From JALJPB01 sp034111045 (lineage in GTDB: Bacteria; Pseudomonadota; Gammaproteobacteria; Enterobacterales; Alteromonadaceae): 64,000 nt of DNA. Position numbers and translations under genes: made by a program. Every line of letters starts with the position of its first letter. The stretch's first letter is position 1. Below are positions 45,424 to 53,965 of this stretch, in pieces. The stretch lies in the NCBI GenBank assembly GCA_034111045.1, contig JAWUYA010000033.1:1-64000 (forward strand), read 5' to 3'. The notes below the pieces were generated by a model. That model saw nothing but the letters and a program-made list of their open reading frames with translations, was not told the DNA's origin and did no database searches.

Positions 45424-45469
45424 AAGCAGTCCAATAAACAACAGTATGATTGTTTATTGGACTGCTTTA
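45424..45469 (+). terminator. Long perfect hairpin, probable terminator
   Basis: AAGCAGTCCAATAAACAA (45424-45441) is the exact complement of 45450-45467 with an eight-base loop, giving an 18-bp stem. A short TTAT tail follows. It lies 100 bp past the U32 gene and 40 bp before the next start. Confidence 0.65.
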
Positions 45470-45508
45470 TAATTTAACCTCTTTATATTGTTTAATTTAG
45501 GTTCTATT

Positions 45509-46207
45509 TTGAAATTAACGTCAATTCAATCAAAGCTATTAACTGCACTCATTTCTTTACTTTTACTGTCTGTCATCATGTATTATTTCTCTGCCAAAGA
45601 GGCTGATGTTCCTAAGATGACTGTTCAAGAAAAAAAAACTCGATTTAAAGCACTCATTGTACCTGCCGTTAATGATGTTTATAACGAGCTGATGTCTCAA
45701 TATAAAGAAGTGTCAACGTCCATTGAGTCTGGCAAAAACAGTAACCAAATTGAGCAACTAAAAGCTGAATATAAAGCAACGAATAATAATGAGTTGCTCA
45801 TGGCACTAAAACCACATCCTAAAAGTATTGCGATTGCCCAGGCGGCAATGGAAAGCGCTTGGGCAACTTCTCGCTTTTTTAACGAAGCCAATAACATCTT
45901 TGGTGTTTGGTCTTTTGATGAAGATGAGCCTAGAATTGCTGCATTACAAAAACGTGGTGATAAAACCATTTGGGTTAAAAAGTATTCATCCATCAAAGCC
46001 GCGGTAAAAGATTATTATCGTACTCTTGGCCGCAGTAGTGCATTTAAAGAATTTAGAACATTGAGAATGCAAAGTAACGACCCCTTTTTGTTGGTTACTA
46101 AATTAGACCGTTATTCTGAAAAGGGCGCTGAATATGGACATGAGCTTACCTCAATAATCAAATTCAATAAGTTTGATAGCTATGACTTATCAACTGATAA
46201 TCTTTAA
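45509..46207 (+). CDS. Bax-like membrane-anchored glucosaminidase
   Basis: About 232 residues if started at the TTG at 45509, which has TTTAGG upstream and gives MKLTSIQSKLLTALISLLLL; a TTG seven codons earlier is the alternative. A signal anchor (residues about 8-27) is followed by a periplasmic domain resembling E. coli Bax and endo-beta-N-acetylglucosaminidases. It has IAIAQAAMESAWATSRFFNEANNIFGVWSF with the predicted catalytic Glu115, and YSEKGAEYGHELTSIIKFN at the end. Probably trims peptidoglycan glycan strands. Confidence 0.87.
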   Translation: MKLTSIQSKLLTALISLLLLSVIMYYFSAKEADVPKMTVQEKKTRFKALIVPAVNDVYNELMSQYKEVSTSIESGKNSNQIEQLKAEYKATNNNELLMALKPHPKSIAIAQAAMESAWATSRFFNEANNIFGVWSFDEDEPRIAALQKRGDKTIWVKKYSSIKAAVKDYYRTLGRSSAFKEFRTLRMQSNDPFLLVTKLDRYSEKGAEYGHELTSIIKFNKFDSYDLSTDNL

Positions 46208-46694
46208 ACACTTATAATAAATAGACAATGGTCACGCCATTAACCAGATTATTTATCGAGTAACTCGCTGAGACTCACTTAAAATCTGGTTTTACCCTTG
46301 GGTCCAACCATGAACAAGCAAGTGTTAACCTCTATTAATACCAGACAAAAAATTTCATCGTTATAAAAATAAATCACTCAACACTCTGACCACTATAACA
46401 ATGTGACCAAAAAATTTTTCCTACCAGAAAAGTTTTAATGAGCTCAACAGCTATTATGCCATTAGTTATCGATACGATAATTATTATTTATTTTACAGTC
46501 TGGTGAATTAGCGGCATAATCCGGCAAAATATATCGGCTGTTAATAGCAGTAATTATGAGATCAGAGTCTATATTCTTTTGGTTATAATGTTGACCTGAA
46601 CTAGAAAAAAATGAGCTGCTATCGTTAATATGTCACTAATGACATATACCGTTGGTAACCTATGTTCTTCCCGATTAAATAAGAGAATATCACG
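46208..46694. other. Intergenic region
   Basis: 487 bp. AACCAGATT (46242-46250) and AATCTGGTT (46283-46291) can pair around a loop with its own CGAGT/ACTCG hairpin, a possible terminator for the glucosaminidase gene. The remainder is AT-rich, with no recognised gene. Confidence 0.4.
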
Positions 46695-48776
46695 GTGATA
46701 ATAACTATCAGACCTTTTTTACTGTTGCTAACCAGCTGTTTTTTGTTAATGACAGGTTATGGCTTGAGCAACATTTTATTGCCTGTTCGAATGCAAAGTG
46801 ATGGCGTTAGCCTCGATAATATCGGTCTTGTTTTATCGATGTTGTCGGTGGGATTTCTGATCGGTGCAATCTACAGCCGTAAGTTATTACAGCGTGTTGG
46901 CCATATCCGAATATTTGCCATGTGTGGCAGTTTAACATCCGTGGCTATTTTATTGTCGGGTCTTTATCCTGACCCCTTAATTTTAGCAGGGATGAGGATT
47001 ATTACTGGTTTTTGTATGGCGTGCGCTAATGCCACCCTTGATAGTTGGTTAAGTTATAGTGCGACTGAAAAAAACAGAGGGAGAATACTTTCTATTAACC
47101 AGATGGTGTTGATGAGCGCATTGTTTTCTGGACAATTTTTATTAAGTGTTGCCCCCGTAGATGAGATGACTTTATTTGTGCTTTCGGGGGTTTTATTTAG
47201 TCTTTCCATCACACCGATTGTTATCAGTAAACAATTAGGTCCGCACATTGAAGACAGTCAAGGCATGTCTTTACTCACTATTTTAAACTTGTCTCCTCTA
47301 GGTGCTGTTAGCTGTTTCTATTGTGGCCTCATTTATGCGGCGTTATTGAATATGCTGCCAATTTACGCCAGTGATAACGGTATAGAAGGTCTAAATTTAT
47401 CAATATTTATGGGCGCAGCGATCTCTGGCGCGATAATTTTACAGTTCCCTATTGCTTATCTATCAGATCACTTCGATCGCCGTAAAATCATGTCGGTGAT
47501 GATACTAACCATTATTTTGACCGCTTTATTAATTCCTATACTTATAACGTTAGCGATGTTTAATTTAAGCCTGTTAGCCCTTGCAGTTCTTACAGGAATG
47601 ACGGCTTGTCTTTATCCTATGAGCATGTCCGAAACCTTTGATAAAGTATTAAAGGAACAAATATTAGCAGCAATGTCTTCGTTATTAGTCATTTATGCAC
47701 TGGGCAGTATTCTGGGGCCCTATCTTGCTTCCGTGGTCATGAAGCTATTTGGTAGCAACGCGTTATTTACGCTTATGGCGATCATTGCCAGTACCTTATT
47801 ACTGTTTATTATTATCCGTATGCAGCAACGTTCTGCTTTACCCTATGATGAGCAAGAAAGTTTTTTTATGCAGACCCCTTCTGGCGCCGTGTCTGAATTA
47901 GATCCGCGCACAGATTATGCTGAACCAACATTCGAACAAAGCCCAGAAATAGAAGTTGCCATTAGCCTGGCAACTAAAAACCCTGCGGCTGCGGTTAATA
48001 TGGCAACAGCTTTAGCCCTTAGAGACCCTAACAATGCGTCCAATTTAGCGGCCGCATTAAGTACCATTGAACAAATCAATATAGGTAAATTGTATGCGGC
48101 GATTACCACTGCGGCGCCGGAAATGGCTATTCATATCGCAGAAGCGTTAACCAATACCTCTCCAGAACAAGCGGAAGAGTTAGTTGATTGGATAACCACA
48201 GCTTATCCAGAGCACTTTACCAATATTATTGTCGCAATAGCCAATTCTATGCCTGATAACGGGGTAAGAGTGATGGCGTTAGCGGCGGAAAACATGTCTG
48301 CAGACGATTGTGGTGGGCTGTTAGCAATGACGGAACAATATATGACCCAATTGTCAGACTCTTTAGATGAAATGCGGCCAGTGGATCGAAGTGCAGCAGC
48401 ATCTGAGCAAACAGCATCTGAGCTCTATAGCCGTTTAAGCGAGGTATCACCTGAGCATTCAGCTGAATTAGCATTAACGGTATCAGAAGCCTTACCAGAG
48501 TCCTCCAATGTTATTGCTGAGGCTTACCTGCATAACTTGATAGAAAGTGAAAATAATCAACATGGTGCAACTGACGCGCTAGAAAATATTGAGAATGCGG
48601 TTAATGACTATATATCTCAGGTAGTAGAAAACATTCCCGAATATGCGGTAGATATTGCCAGTACAATAATTGATTCTGTTCCTGATGTTGCCTCAGAAAT
48701 GGTGGAGTTATTACAAGAGTCGGAAGCAGTCAAAAATAATGAGTTAAGTGTCTCTATTGATGACAAACCTGAATAA
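46695..48776 (+). CDS. MFS transporter with long C-terminal helical-repeat tail
   Basis: 693 residues from a GTG. Residues 1 to about 378 hold twelve hydrophobic segments of a YcaD-like major facilitator, with the basic loop SDHFDRRKIM between segments 8 and 9. The final 310 residues are soluble. After an acidic linker, about 280 residues repeat a loose Ala-rich motif of roughly 22-25 residues, each with a PE/PD turn then an amphipathic helix: NPAAAVNMATALALRDP, APEMAIHIAEALTNTSP, SPEHSAELALTVSEALP, IPEYAVDIASTIIDSVP. This looks like an alpha-solenoid or helical bundle facing the cytoplasm. An ordinary YcaD-type transporter has no such tail. Substrate unknown. Confidence 0.85.
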   Translation: MIITIRPFLLLLTSCFLLMTGYGLSNILLPVRMQSDGVSLDNIGLVLSMLSVGFLIGAIYSRKLLQRVGHIRIFAMCGSLTSVAILLSGLYPDPLILAGMRIITGFCMACANATLDSWLSYSATEKNRGRILSINQMVLMSALFSGQFLLSVAPVDEMTLFVLSGVLFSLSITPIVISKQLGPHIEDSQGMSLLTILNLSPLGAVSCFYCGLIYAALLNMLPIYASDNGIEGLNLSIFMGAAISGAIILQFPIAYLSDHFDRRKIMSVMILTIILTALLIPILITLAMFNLSLLALAVLTGMTACLYPMSMSETFDKVLKEQILAAMSSLLVIYALGSILGPYLASVVMKLFGSNALFTLMAIIASTLLLFIIIRMQQRSALPYDEQESFFMQTPSGAVSELDPRTDYAEPTFEQSPEIEVAISLATKNPAAAVNMATALALRDPNNASNLAAALSTIEQINIGKLYAAITTAAPEMAIHIAEALTNTSPEQAEELVDWITTAYPEHFTNIIVAIANSMPDNGVRVMALAAENMSADDCGGLLAMTEQYMTQLSDSLDEMRPVDRSAAASEQTASELYSRLSEVSPEHSAELALTVSEALPESSNVIAEAYLHNLIESENNQHGATDALENIENAVNDYISQVVENIPEYAVDIASTIIDSVPDVASEMVELLQESEAVKNNELSVSIDDKPE

Positions 48777-48791
48777 AACCGATTAAAAGAA

Positions 48792-48838
48792 TGATGATTA
48801 GCTGTGTTACCAACACAGAAGGATAAATGTAATCATCA
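48792..48838. repeat. Nested inverted repeat
   Basis: Outer arms TGATGATTA (48792-48800) and TAATCATCA (48830-48838), inner arms CTGTGTT (48802-48808) and AACACAG (48812-48818). It could fold into a two-tier hairpin in the 3' untranslated region of the MFS gene. Confidence 0.55.
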
Positions 48839-48897
48839 ACAATAACGTGGTTAACCATAAACACATCATTGCACTCACATACCAACCAACATTGGCA

Positions 48898-48921
48898 TTT
48901 GTCAATTTGTCAATTTGTCAA
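48898..48921. repeat. 8-bp tandem repeat, three copies
   Basis: TTTGTCAA occurs three times head to tail without mismatch. Confidence 0.8.
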
Positions 48922-49342
48922 TAAGCTTGTAAGACAAAACCAGCCCGTAAACTTTAAGTGGTAACTATTGCCAATAGCAAAAAAACCAATCTAGCGCAAC
49001 GCCCATTCAATAAAAAACATGAACGCGTGTTCCATTTGAAATCACCACAAATTAATATAATCCTGCAGAGCTAGACAAAAATAACACGCATTAAAATCAC
49101 TTGGTTATAATAATTGTTTATTTGGAACTAGATAAGCCGTCCTCATTTTTATTCATTACTAACGACTTATTTTTAGGTCAAATATATTATTTTTTTATTT
49201 TAATGACAGTAGCCAATAACGCACAAGACTCTGTCCTGTGTTTTTTTGCGATTAAAATGCCGATGAACTTTAACGCTTGTTAGTTTTGGCGTCTAAAGAT
49301 CAAATTCCAAGGTAAAAAACTTAAAATAACTTAAAATAACTC

Positions 49343-49411
49343 ATATAAAGTGAATAAATTGACTAATATAAAGTAACTAAAGTGACTTATATAAAGTGAA
49401 TAAAGTGACTA
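49343..49411. repeat. 23-bp tandem repeat, three copies
   Basis: Three contiguous 23-base units at 49343-49365, 49366-49388 and 49389-49411. Each opens with ATATAAAGT and differs from the others at one to a few bases. The third unit contains the GTG start (49396) of the GGDEF-EAL gene; the first carries a similar GTGAATAAA. Confidence 0.85.
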
Positions 49412-51813
49412 AAAAAAATAAAGATAAAAAGCTCGCCGCTGAATTAGTTATCGCCGACAAAGAGTTGAGCATTAAACATAATGAAAAAGCAAAGCATGCG
49501 GCTGAGCTCAACATTACTAAAAAAGAACTTGTTTTTCAAAAGGATGAAAAAGAACAGCTTGCGACTGAACTCGATATCGCCAATAAAGAACTTCGCCTTG
49601 AACATGTTGAAAAAGAACAGCTTGCGACTGAACTCGATATCGCCAATAAAGAACTTAGCTTTGAACAGAGTGAAAAAAAACTGCTTGCAGCTCAACTAGA
49701 AATCGCCAATGAAGAACTGAGTCGCCTATATGATAAAAAAACAAAGCTTTCAATTCAGCTCGATACCATCAATAAAGAACTGAGTCGCCAATTTGAGGAA
49801 AAAACAAAGCTTTCGGCAGAGCTCGATATTAGCAATAAAGAACTGAGTCTTCTAAATGATGAGAAAGTAAAGTCTGTGGCTGAACTCGTACTCGCCAATA
49901 AAGAGTTAAGTATTCAAAATAATGAAAAAGTAAAGCGGGCGGATGAACTCGTTATTGCCAATAAAAAAATGATTTTACAAAATGATGTAAAAGTAAAGCG
50001 GGCGGATGAACTCGTTATCGTTAATAAAAAACTAAGCTTGCTAGATGCTCATGATGCAAAACGTGCGACTGAACTCGTTATCGCCAATAAAGAGCTGATT
50101 GCCGCACAAGATAGAAAAGCAAAACGTGCAGCTAACCTCGTTACCGCCTATAAAAAGCTGAGTGTTGAACATGATAAGAAAGTAGAGTATATGGCTGAAC
50201 TCGATACCGCCAATAAAGAACTGAGTGTCGCACAACATGAAAAAGCAAAGCGAGCGGCTGAACTTATTATCGCCAATAAAGAACTGAGTGTCGCTCAGGA
50301 TGAAAAAGCAACGCGAGCTGCTGAACTCGTTATCGCCAATAAAGAACTAAATGTCGCACAACATGAAAAAGCAAAGCGAGCTGCTGAACTCGTTATCGCC
50401 AATAAAGAACTGAGCTTTCAAAATGATATAAAAGCAAGACGTGCGGCTGAACTCGTTATTGCCAATAAAGAATTGAGCATTCAAAATGATGAGAACATGC
50501 ACCTAGCCATGAACTTAGCTAACTATGATGTACTCACCCAGTTACCTAACCGCTATCTGTTATTTGATAGAATTAATCATGCCTTAGCCGCCAGTGCGCG
50601 TAGTGGTAAACGTGGTGCATTATTGTTTCTCGACCTAGACCACTTCAAAAACCTCAATGATACGCTCGGCCATGATGTTGGTGATTTATTACTGCAACAG
50701 GTGGCACAACGGTTAATTACCTGTATACGTGAAGAGGATACTATTGCTCGTATTGGTGGTGATGAGTTTGTCATCGTGCTAGAAGATTTAAGCGAGAGTG
50801 CCATCGAAGCCGCCTCTAAAACTAACGATGTCGCAGAAAAAGTATTCCTGACATTAAATAAACCCTATCAATTGAACACTCATTACTACCAAAACACCAT
50901 TAGCATAGGGGCCACACTGTTCATAGGTCATGAACTCAAGCCAAAGGAGTTATTAAAGCAGGCAGATATCGCCATGTATCAATCTAAAAGCAAAGGCCGT
51001 AATACGCTGAGTTTCTTTAACACCATAATGCAAGAGATAATTACTGCTCGTGTTAATATTGAAAACGGATTACACAGAGCGATTGAACAACAGCAATTCC
51101 AATTACACTATCAAATACAAGTTGACAGCATGGGGCATCCCTTTGGTGCTGAAGCCTTAATTCGCTGGCAGCATCCAAAACGTGGCATAGTTTCTCCTTT
51201 ACATTTTATTCCCGTAGCAGAAGAAACAGGACTCATTATCGACATTGGACAGTGGGTGCTCGAAACCGCCTGTGCACAATTAAAGCAGTGGGAGCAAGAT
51301 GAACTGACACGTCACCTCACCTTGTCAGTTAATGTGAGTGCTAAACAATTTTTTCAGAAAGAATTTTTATCGCAAGTGCAGGCAACAGTTCAACGTTATA
51401 GTATTAATCCGAGCATGCTTAAACTGGAATTGACCGAGAGCATGTTGGTTGATGACATTGAAAACATCATGATCACTATCAATACATTGAATGAAATCGG
51501 CATTAAAATATCATTAGATGACTTTGGCACGGGCTATTCATCATTACAATATCTAAAAAAATTACTCATTTATCAACTCAAAATTGATCAATCTTTTGTA
51601 CGTGATATTGTCACTGATATCCAAGATGAGGTGATTATTCGTACCATTATAGCCATGGCGCACAGCTTAGATATCGGTGTGATTGCTGAAGGCGTTGAAA
51701 CAGAAGAACATAGACAGCTTTTACTTGCTAATGGTTGTAATCACTTTCAAGGTTATTTATTTAGTAAACCTGTGCCTATTGATGAGTTTGAGATTTTACT
51801 GAGAAAAAGTTGA
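49396..51813 (+). CDS. GGDEF-EAL protein with seventeen 21-residue coiled-coil repeats
   Basis: 805 residues from a GTG; an in-frame stop lies six codons upstream and no good ribosome binding site is visible. Residues 20-376 are seventeen 21-residue repeats of the form ANKELSVAQHEKAKRAAELVI, predicted to form one long coiled coil. A GGDEF domain follows (about 378-540, RIGGDEFVIV, with an RxxD inhibitory site in REED). The EAL domain (about 553-800) has GAEALIRW, LDDFGTGYSS and EGVET. Both catalytic motifs look intact, so it may both make and degrade c-di-GMP. No membrane segment, signal peptide or sensory PAS/GAF domain is seen. Confidence 0.9.
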   Translation: MNKVTKKNKDKKLAAELVIADKELSIKHNEKAKHAAELNITKKELVFQKDEKEQLATELDIANKELRLEHVEKEQLATELDIANKELSFEQSEKKLLAAQLEIANEELSRLYDKKTKLSIQLDTINKELSRQFEEKTKLSAELDISNKELSLLNDEKVKSVAELVLANKELSIQNNEKVKRADELVIANKKMILQNDVKVKRADELVIVNKKLSLLDAHDAKRATELVIANKELIAAQDRKAKRAANLVTAYKKLSVEHDKKVEYMAELDTANKELSVAQHEKAKRAAELIIANKELSVAQDEKATRAAELVIANKELNVAQHEKAKRAAELVIANKELSFQNDIKARRAAELVIANKELSIQNDENMHLAMNLANYDVLTQLPNRYLLFDRINHALAASARSGKRGALLFLDLDHFKNLNDTLGHDVGDLLLQQVAQRLITCIREEDTIARIGGDEFVIVLEDLSESAIEAASKTNDVAEKVFLTLNKPYQLNTHYYQNTISIGATLFIGHELKPKELLKQADIAMYQSKSKGRNTLSFFNTIMQEIITARVNIENGLHRAIEQQQFQLHYQIQVDSMGHPFGAEALIRWQHPKRGIVSPLHFIPVAEETGLIIDIGQWVLETACAQLKQWEQDELTRHLTLSVNVSAKQFFQKEFLSQVQATVQRYSINPSMLKLELTESMLVDDIENIMITINTLNEIGIKISLDDFGTGYSSLQYLKKLLIYQLKIDQSFVRDIVTDIQDEVIIRTIIAMAHSLDIGVIAEGVETEEHRQLLLANGCNHFQGYLFSKPVPIDEFEILLRKS
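49453..50523 (+). repeat. 63-bp coding tandem repeat, seventeen units
   Basis: The DNA behind the 21-residue repeats has an exact 63-bp period with no indels over 1071 bp. Units near the 3' end (about 50209-50460) are nearly identical, such as CTCGTTATCGCCAATAAAGA. Those near the 5' end have diverged more, which suggests recent duplication in the downstream half. Confidence 0.9.
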
Positions 51814-51934
51814 GTAATGTTAACTAGTCGACAGCTTAATTTATACCCTAGTTTTAATATTAATGAGAGTAAAACCATAGCCTTTAGTTTAAAACTAATC
51901 TGTAAAGCGACAAAACTGCTAACGAATATTTGTT

Positions 51935-52630
51935 TTAATTTTTGGTAATAATGTATAAACGTTCAATCAAATGACTCACTTGTAAATGTCGTTGGGCAAA
52001 ACGTTTATCGGCTAACGATCTTGAGGCAATGCATTCGATTTGGCAGCGCTTATTGACAGATAAAAATAATCGATTGATATCTTGCTGGGTAACAGGGAAT
52101 GGCGGCCCTGACATTTCTTGGTTAGGAAACTCCACTGATATTAGAAAAAGCTTGGTACCTTGGTCAATAAAACTAATTAAATGTTCAACATATCTCTGTT
52201 GCATTTCAATTGGCAGAGCAATCAAAGCAGCGCGATCGTAAATCCAATCTATTGATGTTTTTTGCTCTAAAGTCAGATGCTGAGCCTTGAGATTGAAAAA
52301 ATCCCCTTGCCACAAGGTTATATTGTCAAACGAAAATTGTTGAAACTTAACCCCTGATTGACTCTCTTCGTATACTTTGATTTGGCTATCGATATTGGCA
52401 TCGATAAAAAAGTCACGGCAAGCAATGTCACTTAACTCACTTCCCGACACCTTCATATATTGAGCAAGCCAGTACATGTCTAATGATTTACCACAAAATG
52501 GAACAAAAACATGTCTATCTTGTTCATTAATCAGTGGCGCTAGGTATTGAGATAAAAAAGGATGTATTTGCTCTTGGTGAAAACCTAAGCTGTTATTCTC
52601 CCAACATTTATGCCAAAAAGATGCTTTCAT
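51935..52630 (-). CDS. tpm: Thiopurine S-methyltransferase
   Basis: 231 residues, the usual length. It opens with FWHKCWENNSLGFHQEQIHPFL and has the SAM-binding VFVPFCGKSLDMYWLA, then IDWIYDRAALIALPIEMQQRYV. In bacteria this enzyme methylates thiopurines and is linked to tellurite/selenium methylation; the physiological substrate is unclear. It lies 38 bp downstream of sohB on the same strand. Confidence 0.95.
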   Translation of the reverse strand: MKASFWHKCWENNSLGFHQEQIHPFLSQYLAPLINEQDRHVFVPFCGKSLDMYWLAQYMKVSGSELSDIACRDFFIDANIDSQIKVYEESQSGVKFQQFSFDNITLWQGDFFNLKAQHLTLEQKTSIDWIYDRAALIALPIEMQQRYVEHLISFIDQGTKLFLISVEFPNQEMSGPPFPVTQQDINRLFLSVNKRCQIECIASRSLADKRFAQRHLQVSHLIERLYIITKN

Positions 52631-52668
52631 TATCTTACAGCCTCCCCCCTAACGGTTACCTTTACTTA

Positions 52669-53709
52669 TTAACTTGGGAAAATTCGATTAGATTGCCACA
52701 ATTTACCAAACACATTGGTTATTGACAAAGAGGCGGCTTTGGAGAACTTTTCAGTCAAGCTTTTATGAATGACATATTTAATAGCGACAATATTATGGGT
52801 TTTACTTGACGATTGCAGATAGTCATCACTGGTTTGAATTTTATCAACTAAGCCTAATTCTAAGGCTTTCGTGCCAAACCAATGCTCGCCTGTGGCTACT
52901 TTTTTCAGATCTAAACTCACTCTATGTTCACTCACAAAGTTTTTAAACAATACATGTGTTTCTTCAAGCTCTTCGTTAAATTTTTCTTTGCCTTTTTCGG
53001 TGTTTTCACCAAACATGGTAACCGTGCGTTTAAATTCACCTGCGGTAAATTGCTCGAAATCTATATCATTTTTCTTTAATAATTTATGAAAGTTTGGTAC
53101 TTGGGCAATAACGCCTATAGAGCCTAAAATAGCAAAGGGTGCAGAAATTATTTTATTGGCAACACAAGCCATCATATAACCGCCACTTGCCGCTACTTTA
53201 TCTACTGAAACAGTTAATGGAATTTCATTTTGACGCACTCTATCTAACTGAGACGAAGCTAAACCGTAGCCATGTACCATGCCGCCGCCACTTTCTAAGC
53301 GAACAAAAACCTCATCTTCCTTGGTCGCAATCGATAAAATGGCGGTGATTTCTTCACGTAAAGATGAGACTTCTTTAGCATCTATGCTGCCATGAAAATC
53401 AACCACAAATAACCGAGGTTTGTCATCATCTTCATGTTTACCTGTTTTTTTCTCTTCTTTAGCTTTTTCTTTTGCCCTTTTTTTATCTGCTTTATCTTTC
53501 GCTTTCAGTTGCTCTTTTGATAATAACGCATGCGTTATGTCATATTCTACTTGCTCAAACTGCTCAGAAAGATCGGTTATGTCAAGCTCACCTTTTTTAG
53601 GTTTTTGTTTAATTGCCGCAGCAGCTATGGCCACAATAATGGCGATAACGGCAATAACAAAGGTAATGGTTTTAGCTAAAAATAAGCCATATTCATACAA
53701 AAAATCCAC
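52669..53709 (-). CDS. sohB: Inner-membrane serine protease SohB (S49 family)
   Basis: 346 residues. One N-terminal membrane segment (about 11-31) is followed by a charged, Lys/Glu-rich linker (about 65-100) and the S49 peptidase domain. It has VRLESGGGMVHGYGLA, the nucleophile segment DKVAASGGYMMACVANKI, and GEFKRTVTMFGENTEKGK with the predicted catalytic Lys. Matches SohB in length and order. Periplasmic, possibly cleaving signal peptides or misfolded proteins. Confidence 0.95.
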   Translation of the reverse strand: MDFLYEYGLFLAKTITFVIAVIAIIVAIAAAAIKQKPKKGELDITDLSEQFEQVEYDITHALLSKEQLKAKDKADKKRAKEKAKEEKKTGKHEDDDKPRLFVVDFHGSIDAKEVSSLREEITAILSIATKEDEVFVRLESGGGMVHGYGLASSQLDRVRQNEIPLTVSVDKVAASGGYMMACVANKIISAPFAILGSIGVIAQVPNFHKLLKKNDIDFEQFTAGEFKRTVTMFGENTEKGKEKFNEELEETHVLFKNFVSEHRVSLDLKKVATGEHWFGTKALELGLVDKIQTSDDYLQSSSKTHNIVAIKYVIHKSLTEKFSKAASLSITNVFGKLWQSNRIFPS

Positions 53710-53965
53710 ACTTTCTCTCCTGAGATCTACCTAAATTATAATAAAACTAACTATTATGAGTGATATGGGGGTATTAATTGCCATATCAAATTTTTGCACA
53801 GATTCTACAGTATTTCTTCTTTATTAGTTTACTCAATTTTTATCAAAAGGTTTTACTGATAACTAGAACAACTAAAAACAACTAAAAAAAATTTCAAAAA
53901 CTGAATAAAAATCAAATGAGTAAGTCTTCTAAATGAAGAATTATTCAGTATTCATTTAATCATCA

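Larger units (their letters stand above)
48777..49395. other. Repeat-rich intergenic region
   Basis: 619 bp without a credible gene. It holds a nested hairpin (48792-48838), an 8-bp tandem triplet (48898-48921), a 10-bp tandem pair TTAAAATAAC (49321-49340) and a 23-bp tandem triplet (49343-49411) that runs into the next gene. Confidence 0.6.

Noticed and set aside
49101..49283. A 60-codon hydrophobic frame
   Set aside because: No ribosome binding site, biased AT-rich composition and repeat-rich surroundings; likely chance.
49444..50238. Minus-strand open frames opposite the 63-bp repeats
   Set aside because: They are antisense shadows created by the repeat composition and have repetitive, unlikely protein sequence.
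49453..50523. Regular 63-bp repeats that might suggest a CRISPR array
   Set aside because: The repeats are contiguous, in frame and coding, with no unique spacers.
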